Shown piece by piece: positions 47,001 to 59,776 of a stretch of 64,000 bases of DNA; within the stretch, counting starts at the first letter, position 1; each line of letters begins with the position of its first letter. A program made the translations under genes and the position numbers. The DNA is taken from contig JAAOOA010000026.1 in the NCBI GenBank assembly GCA_012861695.1, positions 13,635,432 through 13,699,431 on the forward strand, given 5' to 3'. Origin of the DNA: Trematomus loennbergii. Lineage: Eukaryota > Chordata > Actinopteri > Perciformes > Nototheniidae. The notes beneath the pieces are model-generated. The model worked only from the letters and a program-made list of their open reading frames with translations, was not told the origin of the DNA and made no database searches.

Positions 47001-47763
47001 TTCGTCTCACCCACTCCTGCACTCTGCTCTTTGTCCCGGCCTCTCTCCCCTATCTCTCTCGACACTCCCCCCCCCCCCCTCTCTGCCTCCCCCTCTATTC
47101 AGCCTCTGTCCTCTCAGTCGCTGCCTTTGACCTCGGCACCAGTATAAAAGCCAACCTTATACGTCAGAGGAAGGTCACTTGCACACAGGGAGGTCAAGGA
47201 GAGGTTGCCTTCATGCCCCGGGGCGATGCTTCTGTCCCAGAGGACTGTGAGCTATGTGACGAGAACGAGGGGGGGGGGTTCCCATTTGCCCTCAGGGGGT
47301 GTGCATACTCAGCAATACAGCTGTATGCTTTTTAAGAGCTATTATTATGCTGAATATGGATCTACCGTAAGATCATTCCTATATTTGAAAGAAATTAGAT
47401 TTTTGTGATCAGTTTAAGGCATGAATGGTAGAAATATCGCTTTAGATTCATTTGCAGCAGATGTGTTCATTGTTTATTGTAATGTATTGCCTCTATATCC
47501 AAATACAAAAATGCTAGTAGTCTTTTCTTCCCACAGGGATAGTTCCTACTTTATCTACATACCACGTCTTGTCGTGACCGTTTAATATTTCTCATAGAAA
47601 AATCATCCTTCCTTATTCGTAATTTTTTCTATTCTCAATCTCTTGCGTCTCTGGTGTGTGTGTGTGTGTGTGTGTACCCATTGATTGTCTGCCTCCTACA
47701 AACTGATCCGTCTTCCTCAGAGCAACGTGACAGGTCCCTCTGTGTCTCACAATAGACAGACAA

Positions 47764-47767
<4 letters not shown>

Positions 47768-47825
<58 letters not shown>

Positions 47826-47848
47826 CACACACACACAGTCACACACAC
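47768..47848. repeat. (CA)n microsatellite with CAGT interruptions
   Basis: A CA array with three CACAGTCAC interruptions towards its 3' side. A shorter TG run (47653-47675) in the opposite sense lies about 90 bases before it. Confidence 0.93.
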
Positions 47849-50514
47849 AGTCACACTTACCATACAGCCAGATGGGCTTGTGTCCCCCATCGCCAGACAA
47901 ATTAAGTTTGGGCCCCCAGATTAATATTCAGGCAAAGCACTGGCTCTATATAATTGAATCATGGTGCCATGAGTGTACAACAGGGGCTACTTTAGATGCA
48001 GCTATCATGTGCACACTCCCACACACACACACGCACACACTTCAACACTTGGCTGCCAGCTGCGCTCACTATCCTGTCTGCTGGTTGGGGGCAGGACATG
48101 AATACAGAGTCACCACTCTGTGCGCCACACATTGTTTTTATGGTGGATTTTACATGTAAAGCTCTATACCACTCATATTCCACCGCTACATTCAGAAGAA
48201 AAGAGGGTAAACATACACATTATTTCCTTACCATCTTTAAGTGTCATCTTCAGGCATGCCACTCAAAATGTATATAAAAAAAGAACAAAATCAAAATCAA
48301 AACAATCCATGTTGTGACAGTGAGTGATACATTAATCAGTGCCGTTAAAATGCTTTGTACACCAAAATGCAGTGACAGTTTACTTTGAACATAGGCTTTG
48401 TATCAGAGTCAAAACACTTTAAAAACACAAATTCAACAAATAATTTCAATTATGTTAGTTATTAATAAAAAACATTGAAAACAATTTCCTAAAAATGGTA
48501 TTGAAGTCAAGAACTACATTATCTTAAAGATTCAGGTATGTTTCTCTTGCCTCCTTTAGGAAGTAATGATAATTATTACATATTTGTGCATGTGACAGCA
48601 AGCTGAAGTGACACACCCACTAATTACATTAAAGGTGTGATGGTTGTGAAAGTGGATTGTGTTCCCAGGCGGCTGTGCAACCCTTTCTGTGGCGTTTAAA
48701 CCAGATTTCTTTAATGAGCTTAGAGGATGAATCAATTTTAATGGGTAAATCCAATCGATTTTGTGCCATTCATCGTAAATTCAGGTTGTATTCATTGAAT
48801 CAAAAACCATGAGAAGTTATTGTTGAATAATGCTGGGAAGAAAAACAACATTACATATAAATAAACTAATTGTGAGTCATAACTTCTCAAACTTACATTG
48901 AAAAATTGTCTCATTATATGTGACATTTTAAATGTTTTTGAAGTCAAGAAACATACACTTGTTGGAGTGGGTGTTTAGAAAGAAAGGACTAGCAGCTGAT
49001 ATCATCATAGAATCCATTGGGGTTGGGCTAAACTGCCTTTCTCTGGCAGGAGGTTATTCTTTCAGCCACTTCTCTGCTGGCATCCACATTTTAGCAGCAG
49101 CATTATCTTATAGTCAATAATCTTATATTGACTGTCATTATGTGAAGAGGCTCCACTGGTAAGTACCACCGTGATAAACACAAAAAACACCTTTTGTAGC
49201 AAATGGTTCAAACCTATTTCTTGTTGCATTGTAGCTTAACATGTCAAGCTAACTCAGTCCTGATTGCTTCTTGAGTTAATGTTTGAGCATTAATACTGCA
49301 AACGTGCCACCTCAGTAAAACAAATAATAAACCAAACTAAAACAATTCCCTTGAACCTGGGATCTGTTCATGTATGCTGTGTATAGTCAGCGTATGCTAT
49401 AGGTAAGAGCTATCAAATATTGAAGTATCCTTTTGATAAGGATTTCTTTTTGATTAAATATGCTTTCTGAATGAAAGTTTCATATTGGTATTTTTTTGTC
49501 TCCAACAAAAGTGATATGTGGTGATATTCTTAGTGCTGTAAACAACCTTTAAAGCTTAATTATCTTCAACATTATCTCTTTACTTGAAAGGATACCGTTT
49601 GTTTATCTGTGAAAACAACAGTGTTGAAAATCACCAATGGTTCACTAGCTCAGACACATGCTTGTTTTAATATCTAACTGGGAGGATTAGCTTGCCCCCT
49701 TAGAGAAAACCAATTTGGTATCATAGGGAACAACCAGGTGCTTCAGGAAATGCAATGGGATTTTCACATACAGTCTGTCACCCAGTCATGTGAGCCAGGT
49801 TTTAAAGGAAAGACGATAAAAAAAGGCTTTCTTGAATAAAAGAAAAGGTCATCTTTATTTAAACAATCCTGTTGATATTGGAAAATCCCAGTTGTACTAT
49901 AATGGCATAGCACAGACCTTCAGCAAGGCCAAAGGTGCATTCATGTGCTCTTTGGATGGTTACATTTCCAGAGTACAGAAGTCTATCTTTGGACTTCAGT
50001 GTGTTTCCAAGCTTTACGTCGTAATGTGGAAACAACGTGACGCTAAGTGTTGTACTTTACTGCTCAGAGTGATAAAACAACTTGAGGGGTTGTTTTGCGT
50101 AAATGTTCACAGTCGGGAACACGTTTTTCGGATTATTCTGACATCACATGCTGACATGGCAGCACAAATGGCCTAAACAGCTAAAATCTCACAATTGTAA
50201 CAAAAGTGAAACATAATTTGTGCATCTGTCCCTGGTTCGGATGCGCTTCAAAATTAAATGGGTTATTCTTTGCGGATGCCACCCTTCCACCATATGACAT
50301 GAAAACTGGGCCAGTGCTTTTTTTCGCAAGATAGACAGACCAAATGAACTCGAAAACAAAACCTCCTTGGTCGAGGTAATTATACTCATATTATAAACTC
50401 ATTTATTAATGATTTGGTTTAACATTTTCCCAAAAAGAGACTTTTGGAGATACAAGATATTGTTCCTAATAATAGAACAGAGTGCTAGTCTGCTCAGCTA
50501 GCTGCTAGCCTGCC

Positions 50515-50533
50515 CACACACACACACTCACAT

Positions 50534-50581
<48 letters not shown>

Positions 50582-50590
50582 ACATACACT
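50515..50590. repeat. (CA)n microsatellite
   Basis: A CA array with CATACA variants at its 3' side. Confidence 0.92.
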
Positions 50591-51047
50591 CATGCACACT
50601 CACACCTCCACAGTCTCCTCTGCTTCCTGTTCTCTCACAGGCTGTCGCCCTCACAAGTTGTGGTGCAGAGAGGAGGAGGTGACATGGACACACCCGCACA
50701 CACTCACCACTTCATTTCTCACCAGGCTTTTTCTGTCGCTCCCACACCACCCCCTCCTCCTCCTCTCCTCCTCCTCCTCCCCTCTTGTCTCTCACACTCT
50801 CACAGTCACACTCAGGGTTCAGTTCTGGGTGAGCTGGCACAGTCGCCACATATTGGGTTTCATGTTGACTATATATCTTGCTGATTTCTACGTTTGTTTT
50901 CATCAGTGCTGGCATATTTCCTTAGGGTTTGACATAATGTAAGAGTCAACACTGTTTCGTTTTTTTCCATGTACGACTGCAATAGATACCATTTTCTTTG
51001 TCTATTTCCCGAACAAAAACATATCTAGTGAAAATACATTGCATCAA

Positions 51048-51243
51048 TGGAGGCGCAGTGGACTAGTGCGTTGGTGTTCAGATCAGGGGGAGCACAGGTT
51101 CAAACCCCACTGCAGTCAGCATGTCGTTGTGTCCCTGGGCAAGACACTTCACCCCAAATTGCTCCTGTGGGGATTGTCCACAGTATTGAGTATGTAAGTC
51201 GCTGTGGGTAAAAGCGTCTAACAAGTAACATGTAAAATGTAAT
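51048..51243 (+). mobile_element. tRNA-derived SINE with LINE-type tail, copy 2
   Basis: This copy is nearly identical in the body to the one at 41868-42073. It carries a B box GGTTCAAACCC (51097-51107), the segment CTGCAGTCAGCATGTCGTTG and the GTCGCTGTGGGTAAAAGCGT tail. The 3' end decays into TGTAAAATGTAATC. Confidence 0.8.
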
Positions 51244-54200
51244 CAATAAATAGCAATGAATACCCATCTGCACCTTTTATGTAATCTCATTGCTCCTCTT
51301 GACACTCTTTTGCTAAAATGAGCAGAGAGTGCACAGGAGTGGAGTGAAGGTACCAATCAGTGTCGTTTTGGCACAAACAACGGCTTTACTCCTCCAACTA
51401 TTTCAACCCAGTCTCAGCAGAGACAGTAAGACATGCTAACCAAAGCTGTGAAAACAGCTTTACTAAAGCAAAGATGCTCTACAAAATCACATCAATGCTT
51501 CGCTTTGTCAGTTTGATGAAGATTCTCAAACCCTTTGACAGGACTACACACACATCAGTGGGTGAGTAAGGCCATAATGCCAGTGAGGCTGAGTCTGTTC
51601 TATGGTAGAGCTGTATCTGTTGTCCACAGCTGTTTCTATGCTGTGTGAGACTCATCACTTCCAGGTGATTAAATCCCCACAGTCATCTTATCTGAAGGCA
51701 GCAGGACAGGTAAGTGCACTCCACTGGCAGCCGTTTATTTGAGGGATGTGCTGCATATTCTCAAAGAGCTGCCCCAATTATACACACTACTTCCTGTGTG
51801 GGTGCCTTGGTTACATTTAGACAAATCAGAACCAGACTTAACTTCTCAATGTTTGTCCAAACTAAATTGGTTGTCTTGGGTCTGTAGGCTTACAGGTTAT
51901 AGAAATTATAGAAGGTACACGAGCACAACATAAGATTTTATAGGGGTACAAAGATATACATGCCAAATGGATCTTGAAACTAATAAAACATTTTGGGCTT
52001 TTCCAGGCCAGCATTGACATATCATCACCTTTTCAGAACAAACACTTGATCATTTACACATTGAGCAGTTATTGAGCAAAAATATTATTTGTTTGGAATT
52101 GTGTTATGGCAACATGGCAAACTAGAGTCCACTTTTGGGAGAATTCACAGGCCTTCTTTTATAGCGGCTGAACTCAAACCAAGGGGAAATGATCAAAAAC
52201 GAGTGAAGAAGAGGGTTAATTTACACAAAGACGGCAAGAAAATATCTAATATTAAGAACTAAGTCAAGGATTAAGTAACGCCAGGAGACTGGGTTGTTTT
52301 TTACCCAACTACAACCTGTAATCATCATGTCGTGCCTGCTGCACGCTCCACCCATGTGCCATCCCTCACCTCAACCAAACAAAGTATTAACATTAAGTGA
52401 GAATGCATCCGACAGACACAATGTCCTGTTGTGTGCTGTCTTCAATTCATAAAGTGGACAATGTGCGGACCTGATTATATACTGTCCACAGTTAATATTA
52501 GAAAAAGGTGTATGCAAGTTCCTATCTCCATTTCCATTATAGATGCCGCACACATCAAAGCACAAATGTATTCCACAGATTTATTAACTCACACCACACA
52601 TAAACTAGCCGGAGAAGAGAAACAGAGGAGCCTCCGTCGCCCCAGACTCAACCCCTCTCCACGGCACAGAGCTTTGCTACTGTGATCTACTGTACATGTC
52701 CCAGATGAGGGTATTAGCAGAATGAATAATTAGGCCAGATGTCCTGTTCTGGGCCAGCATGCCCAGCCACTTCCCCAGAGTTCCCTGCAGTCACACAGAT
52801 GGGAGTCCTCATGAGAGGCGAGCAGAGGGCGGTCAAAGGAGAAGCGAAGAGAGGTGCAGATGTGATGTTGTCATGGCCACACACACCACAAACGGGGAAA
52901 CATCATCAAAGAGAAGAGAAGACCTAGATATCACTGCAAGCCCCTGCAGTCGTGTTTTTCAATGTCTGAACCACTTAGCGAAGGAGAGAGAGACAGAGAC
53001 AGAGAGAGAGAGAGAGTGACACACAACACATCTTTCCAACACTAATGCAGCAGGGACAGCGGCGGCTCTGTTGAAAAGCACATGAAGCCCCAAGGCAGCT
53101 CTCTGGTCCTTGGTAATCTTTTTCAAATCTCATCCCTAATGCTCACTCACACCCAAACACCCATCTGAAATGTTCCAAAAAAGAGGCAGACCAGCCGCCT
53201 GGATGACTGGATGGAGGGCTGGATGACTAACTGGCCAGTTAATTGACTGGCTGAGTGAAATCAATGTTGTGAACTGGATGTGCTTTTCAGCTCCACTAAC
53301 AGTACACTGGTTCAGTAAGAGTTCAGCATGCCACAGTAAATGGTGAGGGATTTGAGTGTGGCTCAGCTGGTCGGACAGAAGGCAACACAAGCCCGGATTA
53401 AGAAAAAAAAAGAAGGAAATTCCATTCCCTTTGCCCATTATTAATCAGATCAACATACAAGCAGTTAAAAAGCTAAACCAACGGGAGAGCCAGCCAACAC
53501 AGTTTGATTTTATGAAGGTGTAACAGCAAGTCTTCTGTTTCTCATTCACCTCCACGCCAAGTGTAGTCTCATAATGGCAACACGGCGCAACAGTCACACA
53601 GAGGCACAAACACACACTCACACACATGGCCTCGCTGTATGTGGCCTCCTCTCCTTCACGTTTCAGGGCTTCACTGGGATTTTCTTTTCCCTTAATACAA
53701 CCTACATGCATGCATACACATTTACATTGACACACACGTCACTGTTCAGGCGTGCTTCTGCTCTAGGTCCAGGGCACCTGTGAGAGGGGCGCAATGTTGA
53801 AATCAGTCCCCAGGAAAATTGGATCCCTTCCACTGTTTAAATTCCACGGACTTTGAGGCATGCAGTTGCTTAGCAACAGCAGAGCTGTTTCTGCATATTC
53901 CAGCTTTGACTTGGACCCAAGTTAGGGCTCTGAAATAATTCTGGTTATAGTAAATACACTTTTGAAGCATGGATCAAATAAACAACTTCAACTAAAACTA
54001 ATTATTGTTGTGATTTGTCATGTTTTTATTTATACTGCACTTAGACAATATTAAAACTATTTGAAATAAAGGGAGGTTATAACAATATCTCAGAAAACAC
54101 TGTTCTCATATAATGCACTCAAAATATGTGCATGCAGGGCACAAATGGCCACTATTTACCAGCCAAATGCTGGTGAAATATGCAGGTGTCTATAAGATTT

Positions 54201-55526
54201 GCAACATTCACCAGCAAAAAAAAAATGGTTACCTATTGGCTGGTAAAAGGTGAAAACTCCTAACCATATGGCTAGTGGACCAACAAAATGTTTGTTGAAA
54301 ATAAATGTTGCACCCGGTCTGCATTTCAAGTGTAGCCATTCACCAATCTGTTTAACTCATATCATTAATCAATACGTCATACTACTTTGCTTTACAGAGC
54401 ATTTATCATTTCCTAACAATACATGATCAGAGTAAGCTGATGAAAGTGTGCTTCAGCTCTGATGGACGAGCTGCTTGTTTTGATTTCATGTCTGATGGGA
54501 CTGTAAAGCTTAAAGAGCCTGTGTGTCTATGTGTGTGTGCTTTGTGTGTCTACTGCCCTAATCACTATAATAGCTCCTGCTGCACATCACAGTCCGTCGC
54601 AGAGTGTTGTGTTTGTACGTGACAGACTAGTGTACGTAGGAGGGGGCTGCGAGTCTCACGTTTTTTTTTCCTGTTGTGTTATTTTCTGATTGGAGGTCCC
54701 TGCACGTATTCCTTTTCATCCAAATGTTTTCTCTTTCCTTCATCTCTCCATCATAGTCACAGGAATCAAAGAAGCTCGGTCTGGTGTGTTGCCAAATATT
54801 TGATAAGGCCTCACATTGGACCTGTGGATACATTCCTCAGCTAGGGGATTTCATTACATGAACAGGATTAGCTGTGTGTGTGCTGTGTAGAGTGAGCACT
54901 GAATAAAGCCAAGAGTGGTCCAGTAAATTCATCATATTATCATCAACGCCGCTCACTAATCTCACCGAGTCAGCCTCTGCTGTTTGAGTTCTGTGTTTGA
55001 GACGTCATGCACTTCAGAGGTTATTTCTTACTAAACTACTGCTTTTTGGATCATGTTTTCTTAGGACTTTATTTCTACTTAGATATCTGTCAAGGCTTTG
55101 AACTTTTGAGAGCGGAACCCAACAAACTCAAACCTCCGTACAATTTTGTATGCCAATCTTTCCGATAGTTGTTTAGACATTTTTAACAAAATCACATGTG
55201 TTGAGGAGTGTTTTTACTACATCATCTGGAAACAATGAATGTCTTCACAAATTGTTGTGCCAATGCATCGTGGAGGCGTTGATACATCTCTCTGAATATG
55301 TGAATACTATGGCCTGGAACATTATTTTTGCAATTATATATCTAAATTAGTCAATGATAACATGACATTGAACTTGTTCATAATAATAAGTAGCAATTAG
55401 GAAGCTCTCTGAAATAAAACAGTTAAAACATGATTAAAGCCAACACATTTTGGCTCATATGTGTAAGAGTTTCTTGTGTGATAAGTCACAGTTTTTCTTT
55501 TTTTGTTACTACTACCACTCTCCATC

Positions 55527-55710
55527 ATTACATTACATGTTACTTGTTAGACGCTTTTATCCAAAGCGATTTACATACTCATACTGTGGGCAATCCCCAG
55601 GAGCAATTTGGAATGAAGTCTTGCCCAGGGACACAACGACATGCTGACTGCAGTGGGCTGTGACCATCTGATCCCCATACTAAGGCTCTATCCACTGCGC
55701 CACACGCCTC
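55527..55710 (-). mobile_element. tRNA-derived SINE with LINE-type tail, copy 3 (minus)
   Basis: This is the minus-orientation copy of the same SINE. On + it starts with the tail ATTACATTACATGTTACTTG TTAGACGCTTTTATCC, passes through GTCTTGCCCAGGGACACAAC and ends at the tRNA-like head GCGCCACACGCCTC. It is more diverged than copies 1 and 2; its B box region is damaged (GGGCTGTGACCATCTGATCC on +). Confidence 0.75.
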
Positions 55711-58700
55711 TCATCATCAGTTAACTCCTACTGTATCTTCGAGTAGCAACCTGCTACAAGGTGAGCAACTACCTTCCCATGTTTTTTTATAACAAAGAAG
55801 TTATGAATTCAACAGGAAAACACATCTTCATAAATTAACTTCATCTCTGAACAGAGATTATGTGATGTGAACACAAAAGATTATATCACTAACAGCACAA
55901 TGCAAGTTGACTCATAATTTTCACACATTTGTCAGGTGAGACTTTTATCTATTGATTTATGTCAGTAAAACAACTATTCTTGAAGGGTTGCTCTGACAGG
56001 GCTCTGCTTGTTTGCTGTCAGACGAGAGGATCAATATCAATTTCATCTCTGTGCGCTCAGTTCAGAAACAGGTCTGAGACATGTTTAGCCTGGCTAAGCT
56101 TTCAAAGTGGAAGCAGTCAGGGGTTCTTTTCAAAGCCCAGTTTTAATCTCAGAATTCTTATTTTTTCTACCGTCAAAGGGATTAAAACTAAAAGTCAAAT
56201 TATTTAATGTTGGTGTAAAAACTATTCCTAAATGGAGCATTATGATAGTAAGTTTCTATAAAACATCCTTTAAAGATCAAGCTAGGCCATGTCTTGATTC
56301 TTGTAAACATAGTTATTCTAGGATATATATATATATTCAGTACTAGCCAAAGTGAAATACAGTTGGATTTCGATTTTGCTTTTTAAAGTAGTTCAGTGTA
56401 TTTATCTTATTTGGCTTTCCAATAAAATGTCCACTTCCCTGTTTCGTGAAAACCTGTAGTAAGTAACAGTGGCAGAGCGCTGGATAGAAAAACATTTTCT
56501 CAGGCTCTTAGCCTACACATCATCACGCGTATAGAGCTTGTCAGCGCACTTCTCTCTGCGTCTGTGATTGTTCTCAATAACCCCCGTTGCCCAGATGAAT
56601 GATGGCAGGTCTGGATGAAAGCCATATTCTGCCTCACTTCAGCTAAAAGTCTCCCCAACTCTTTCCTTCAATACCATTCAATATCAGGCATCGCTACACA
56701 AACTAAAGAGCGATGTGTAATAGAGAGATGAAATGGTTCACGATGAAAAAGCGCCCTGTTGCGTTCGTATTATTAGCTCCATCAAGTGTGACCAAGGCAA
56801 TCTAAAGTGAGGCGTTAGTCAATATGCTGTTCAAAAGCAGACACAAGACTTTTTGAGAGGCAACTTTTTATGTGGGTTTTAAAGGCAGCTTCAGACTCTG
56901 ATTCAGCCACATTTTTCAAAAGAAAGACAATTACTTTTTTAACTAAACTTACCAATATATCAACGCAACACTTGCAAGAAAGCACTGGTTGATTTGTAAT
57001 TTAAAACTATAAAGAAGCACAACGTTGAAAGCGATTATCACAAATAAAAATCTTGTTATTCTTTGGGGAAACATATCTATTTATTCGGCTGATTCCGTAG
57101 CTTGATTTAAAAAACAATATCTCTATCTACTGTCTGTATAGCACAGTGCATACAGCACAACTAAATCAAACGATCTTGTCTCTCTTTGGTATATCTTTTT
57201 AACAAACAGTGTCTGCCTGGTGGTTATTCTTTTCCTCGATATCTTGATTTTCTTTCTGCCATTCTCTTTCGGCCTGAGTGTGTTTGTTTGGAGAGTACAG
57301 CGCGCCCAGTACGACATGGAAGTACGTCAGCGCTGTTGGCTCGTGCTTAGAAAAAGGCAACAGGAAGAGACCACTCAAAGAGAAAGGAGACAGGGGGGAG
57401 GCGAAGGAGGAGGAGGGAGACTGAGAGGTGATGCTCTGTACAGGACATTGATAACTTATTGAGGTTTTCTTTGGCCTCTCGAGAAAAGATTATTGCTCTG
57501 ATATCTCTTTGGAAAACAACAGAAGCAGTGGTTGATGTGATTTCATATCCTTAAGGCTTGGTACACAGAAATGAGTGAAACATTTGCCGTTTCAAACAAC
57601 TGTGTTTAAGATACAAAACACTTTTAGAGTACTCCGTTGTAAATCTTTCCTGAAATGTTGTTAAAAAAAAAGGCCCAAGGTGATTTCTTTAAATGTCTTT
57701 AGTTGTCTCTGCCAGTTCAAAACCCTACATTTATTTAGTTTGATTGTATATACAAAAAAACACAACATATCTATATTGGGGAGGTTAAAACATTATGTTT
57801 CTGTCACATTTGCACACAACAATTCTTTAAGGATTAACCCCTCAAACTTAAAGAACTCACTAAACCAAATCAATAAGGCTACAAAAAACCCATAATGCAT
57901 CACTCTCTACAGGTGCCAGAGTCAATCTGGCACTCACTTCATTAGGGAAATAGTAACTGTTGTTGTGCCTGCATAACGGTCTAGACTTCTGAGATGATAC
58001 GACCCCTACTTTTTCAAATGTAACTTCCTGAAAAGGATCATTTTACTGCCTTTAATCATTAGTATGTATCCATGCAGATAGTTTAGTTTATTTGCCCAGG
58101 TTTTCAGAAATTAGATTTCAGACACCAACCTGATATGAAAGAGTTCAATGGAATGCAGTGTGGTGCTCAAAGCATTGAAACGCTGAAATATTTCATGAAG
58201 AAAATTCAACAATCTCACTATTTCCTAAAGCAACTTCTTTTATTTTTTAGTTCAAATGAAAACTGTTCACAGCACGGTATGTGGATGTTTTTATGTATCA
58301 AGGACATGGGAAGGAGGAGTCGTTTTTGAATGTTTTAAATGTTGTTTCATTCATTCATTCATTTGAGCAACAAGAAATGTATTCACCATCTGGTTAGGGT
58401 TCACGTCCTTCCTTTTCTTAGTTTCCCAGTTTCAAATCAAATTTAACTGAATATCTTTGAGTTTTTGACTGACAAAACATTCATCAGATTGCACTTTCAC
58501 CCTGCACATTTCACTATTTTCTGAAATGTTATAGAACAATTTGGATTAATCTAGTAAATAATGAATACATAATGATAATAATATTTCGTTGCAGACTTAT
58601 CTTAGAAAGCTTGGAGAAAGGTTTGTATGGTTGGTATAATGATGAGTCGGTAGCAGTGGAGTCTCTTTACCAAGCTCTCAGCCGAGTGCAGGATGAATAG

Positions 58701-59643
58701 AGGGCCGTTTCCGAGCTGCTTCTTTTCTCCTGGCATTGAGCGAGCAGATAATTAGAGTAAAGCACTAGTTGTAGTCATTTCTGCAATAATCCCAGGATGT
58801 TCATTCTTTCTGTTCTCTCCCTCCTTGTATCTCCTTCTCTCTGGCTTTCTACTGCCTGGATCAGCACTCCTGCTTTGATCTTGCTCTTCACACAACAAGG
58901 CCCCAGGGTCTACTGTACAAGACAGTAGAAAAAGTCCAAACTACAGAGTGTGTGTGTCGGTGCATGCACACATGCACGTAATGTGTACGCACGTAAAGTA
59001 TGTGTTGAATATCTTCTTGCTTGTGTCAGACACTCACAACATTTTCCCTCAGGGATCAATTCTGCTCAAGGTTTTTTTCCTTTAAACGCTCACTCCACTT
59101 TTATTAGTGGAGGATATTGCCGTCTGTTAGTGATGCTGCCTGGGTGATTATTATTTTTCAATTCAGTTCTGTGACTGATTAATTGGCAAGAAAGTGGGAT
59201 ACTCTAAATTGCAATTGCAGAAGGTGATACAGTTAATGCCCTTATGTTTCATTTCATTAACTCTACAAAAGTAGCCACGATAAAGGTCAGATATTATAAT
59301 AAAAATAAGTCTTTCTGTATTTTTTGCAACACTATACACAAATATTGTCATCAAGACTTTTAAGGGAATGTCCGTTAAAAAAAGAATGTTTATGACTAAT
59401 AAGATGCGTAGGAAAAGTGAAAATGTACCAAACAAGAAGAGTGTGTTTTCCAGCATTAAAGCTGTTTCTTGTCAGATTTGTGTTTCTCTTTACTCATGTC
59501 AATAACATCATACACCAAATCTTGTTTGCATCTCTCTCTCTCTCTTTCTCTCTGGTCAGACAGGATGTTTTGAGGAGGAAGACAGCAGGGTCACGGTCTG
59601 ATTCAGAAAGTATGATAAAGATCAACCATTTCCTTTGCATCAT

Positions 59644-59645
<2 letters not shown>

Positions 59646-59737
<92 letters not shown>

Positions 59738-59776
59738 TGTGTGTGGTGTGTGTGGTGTGTGTGTGTGTGTGTGTGT
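59646..59776. repeat. (TG)n microsatellite
   Basis: A TG array of about 130 bases, perfect over its first part and with GG interruptions after 59730. Confidence 0.95.

Noticed and set aside
57220..57462. 80-codon frame with a hydrophobic N-terminus that could be a membrane micropeptide
   Set aside because: It opens with GTG, not ATG. The first ATG lies after the hydrophobic part, and the end is a purine-rich low-complexity tail.
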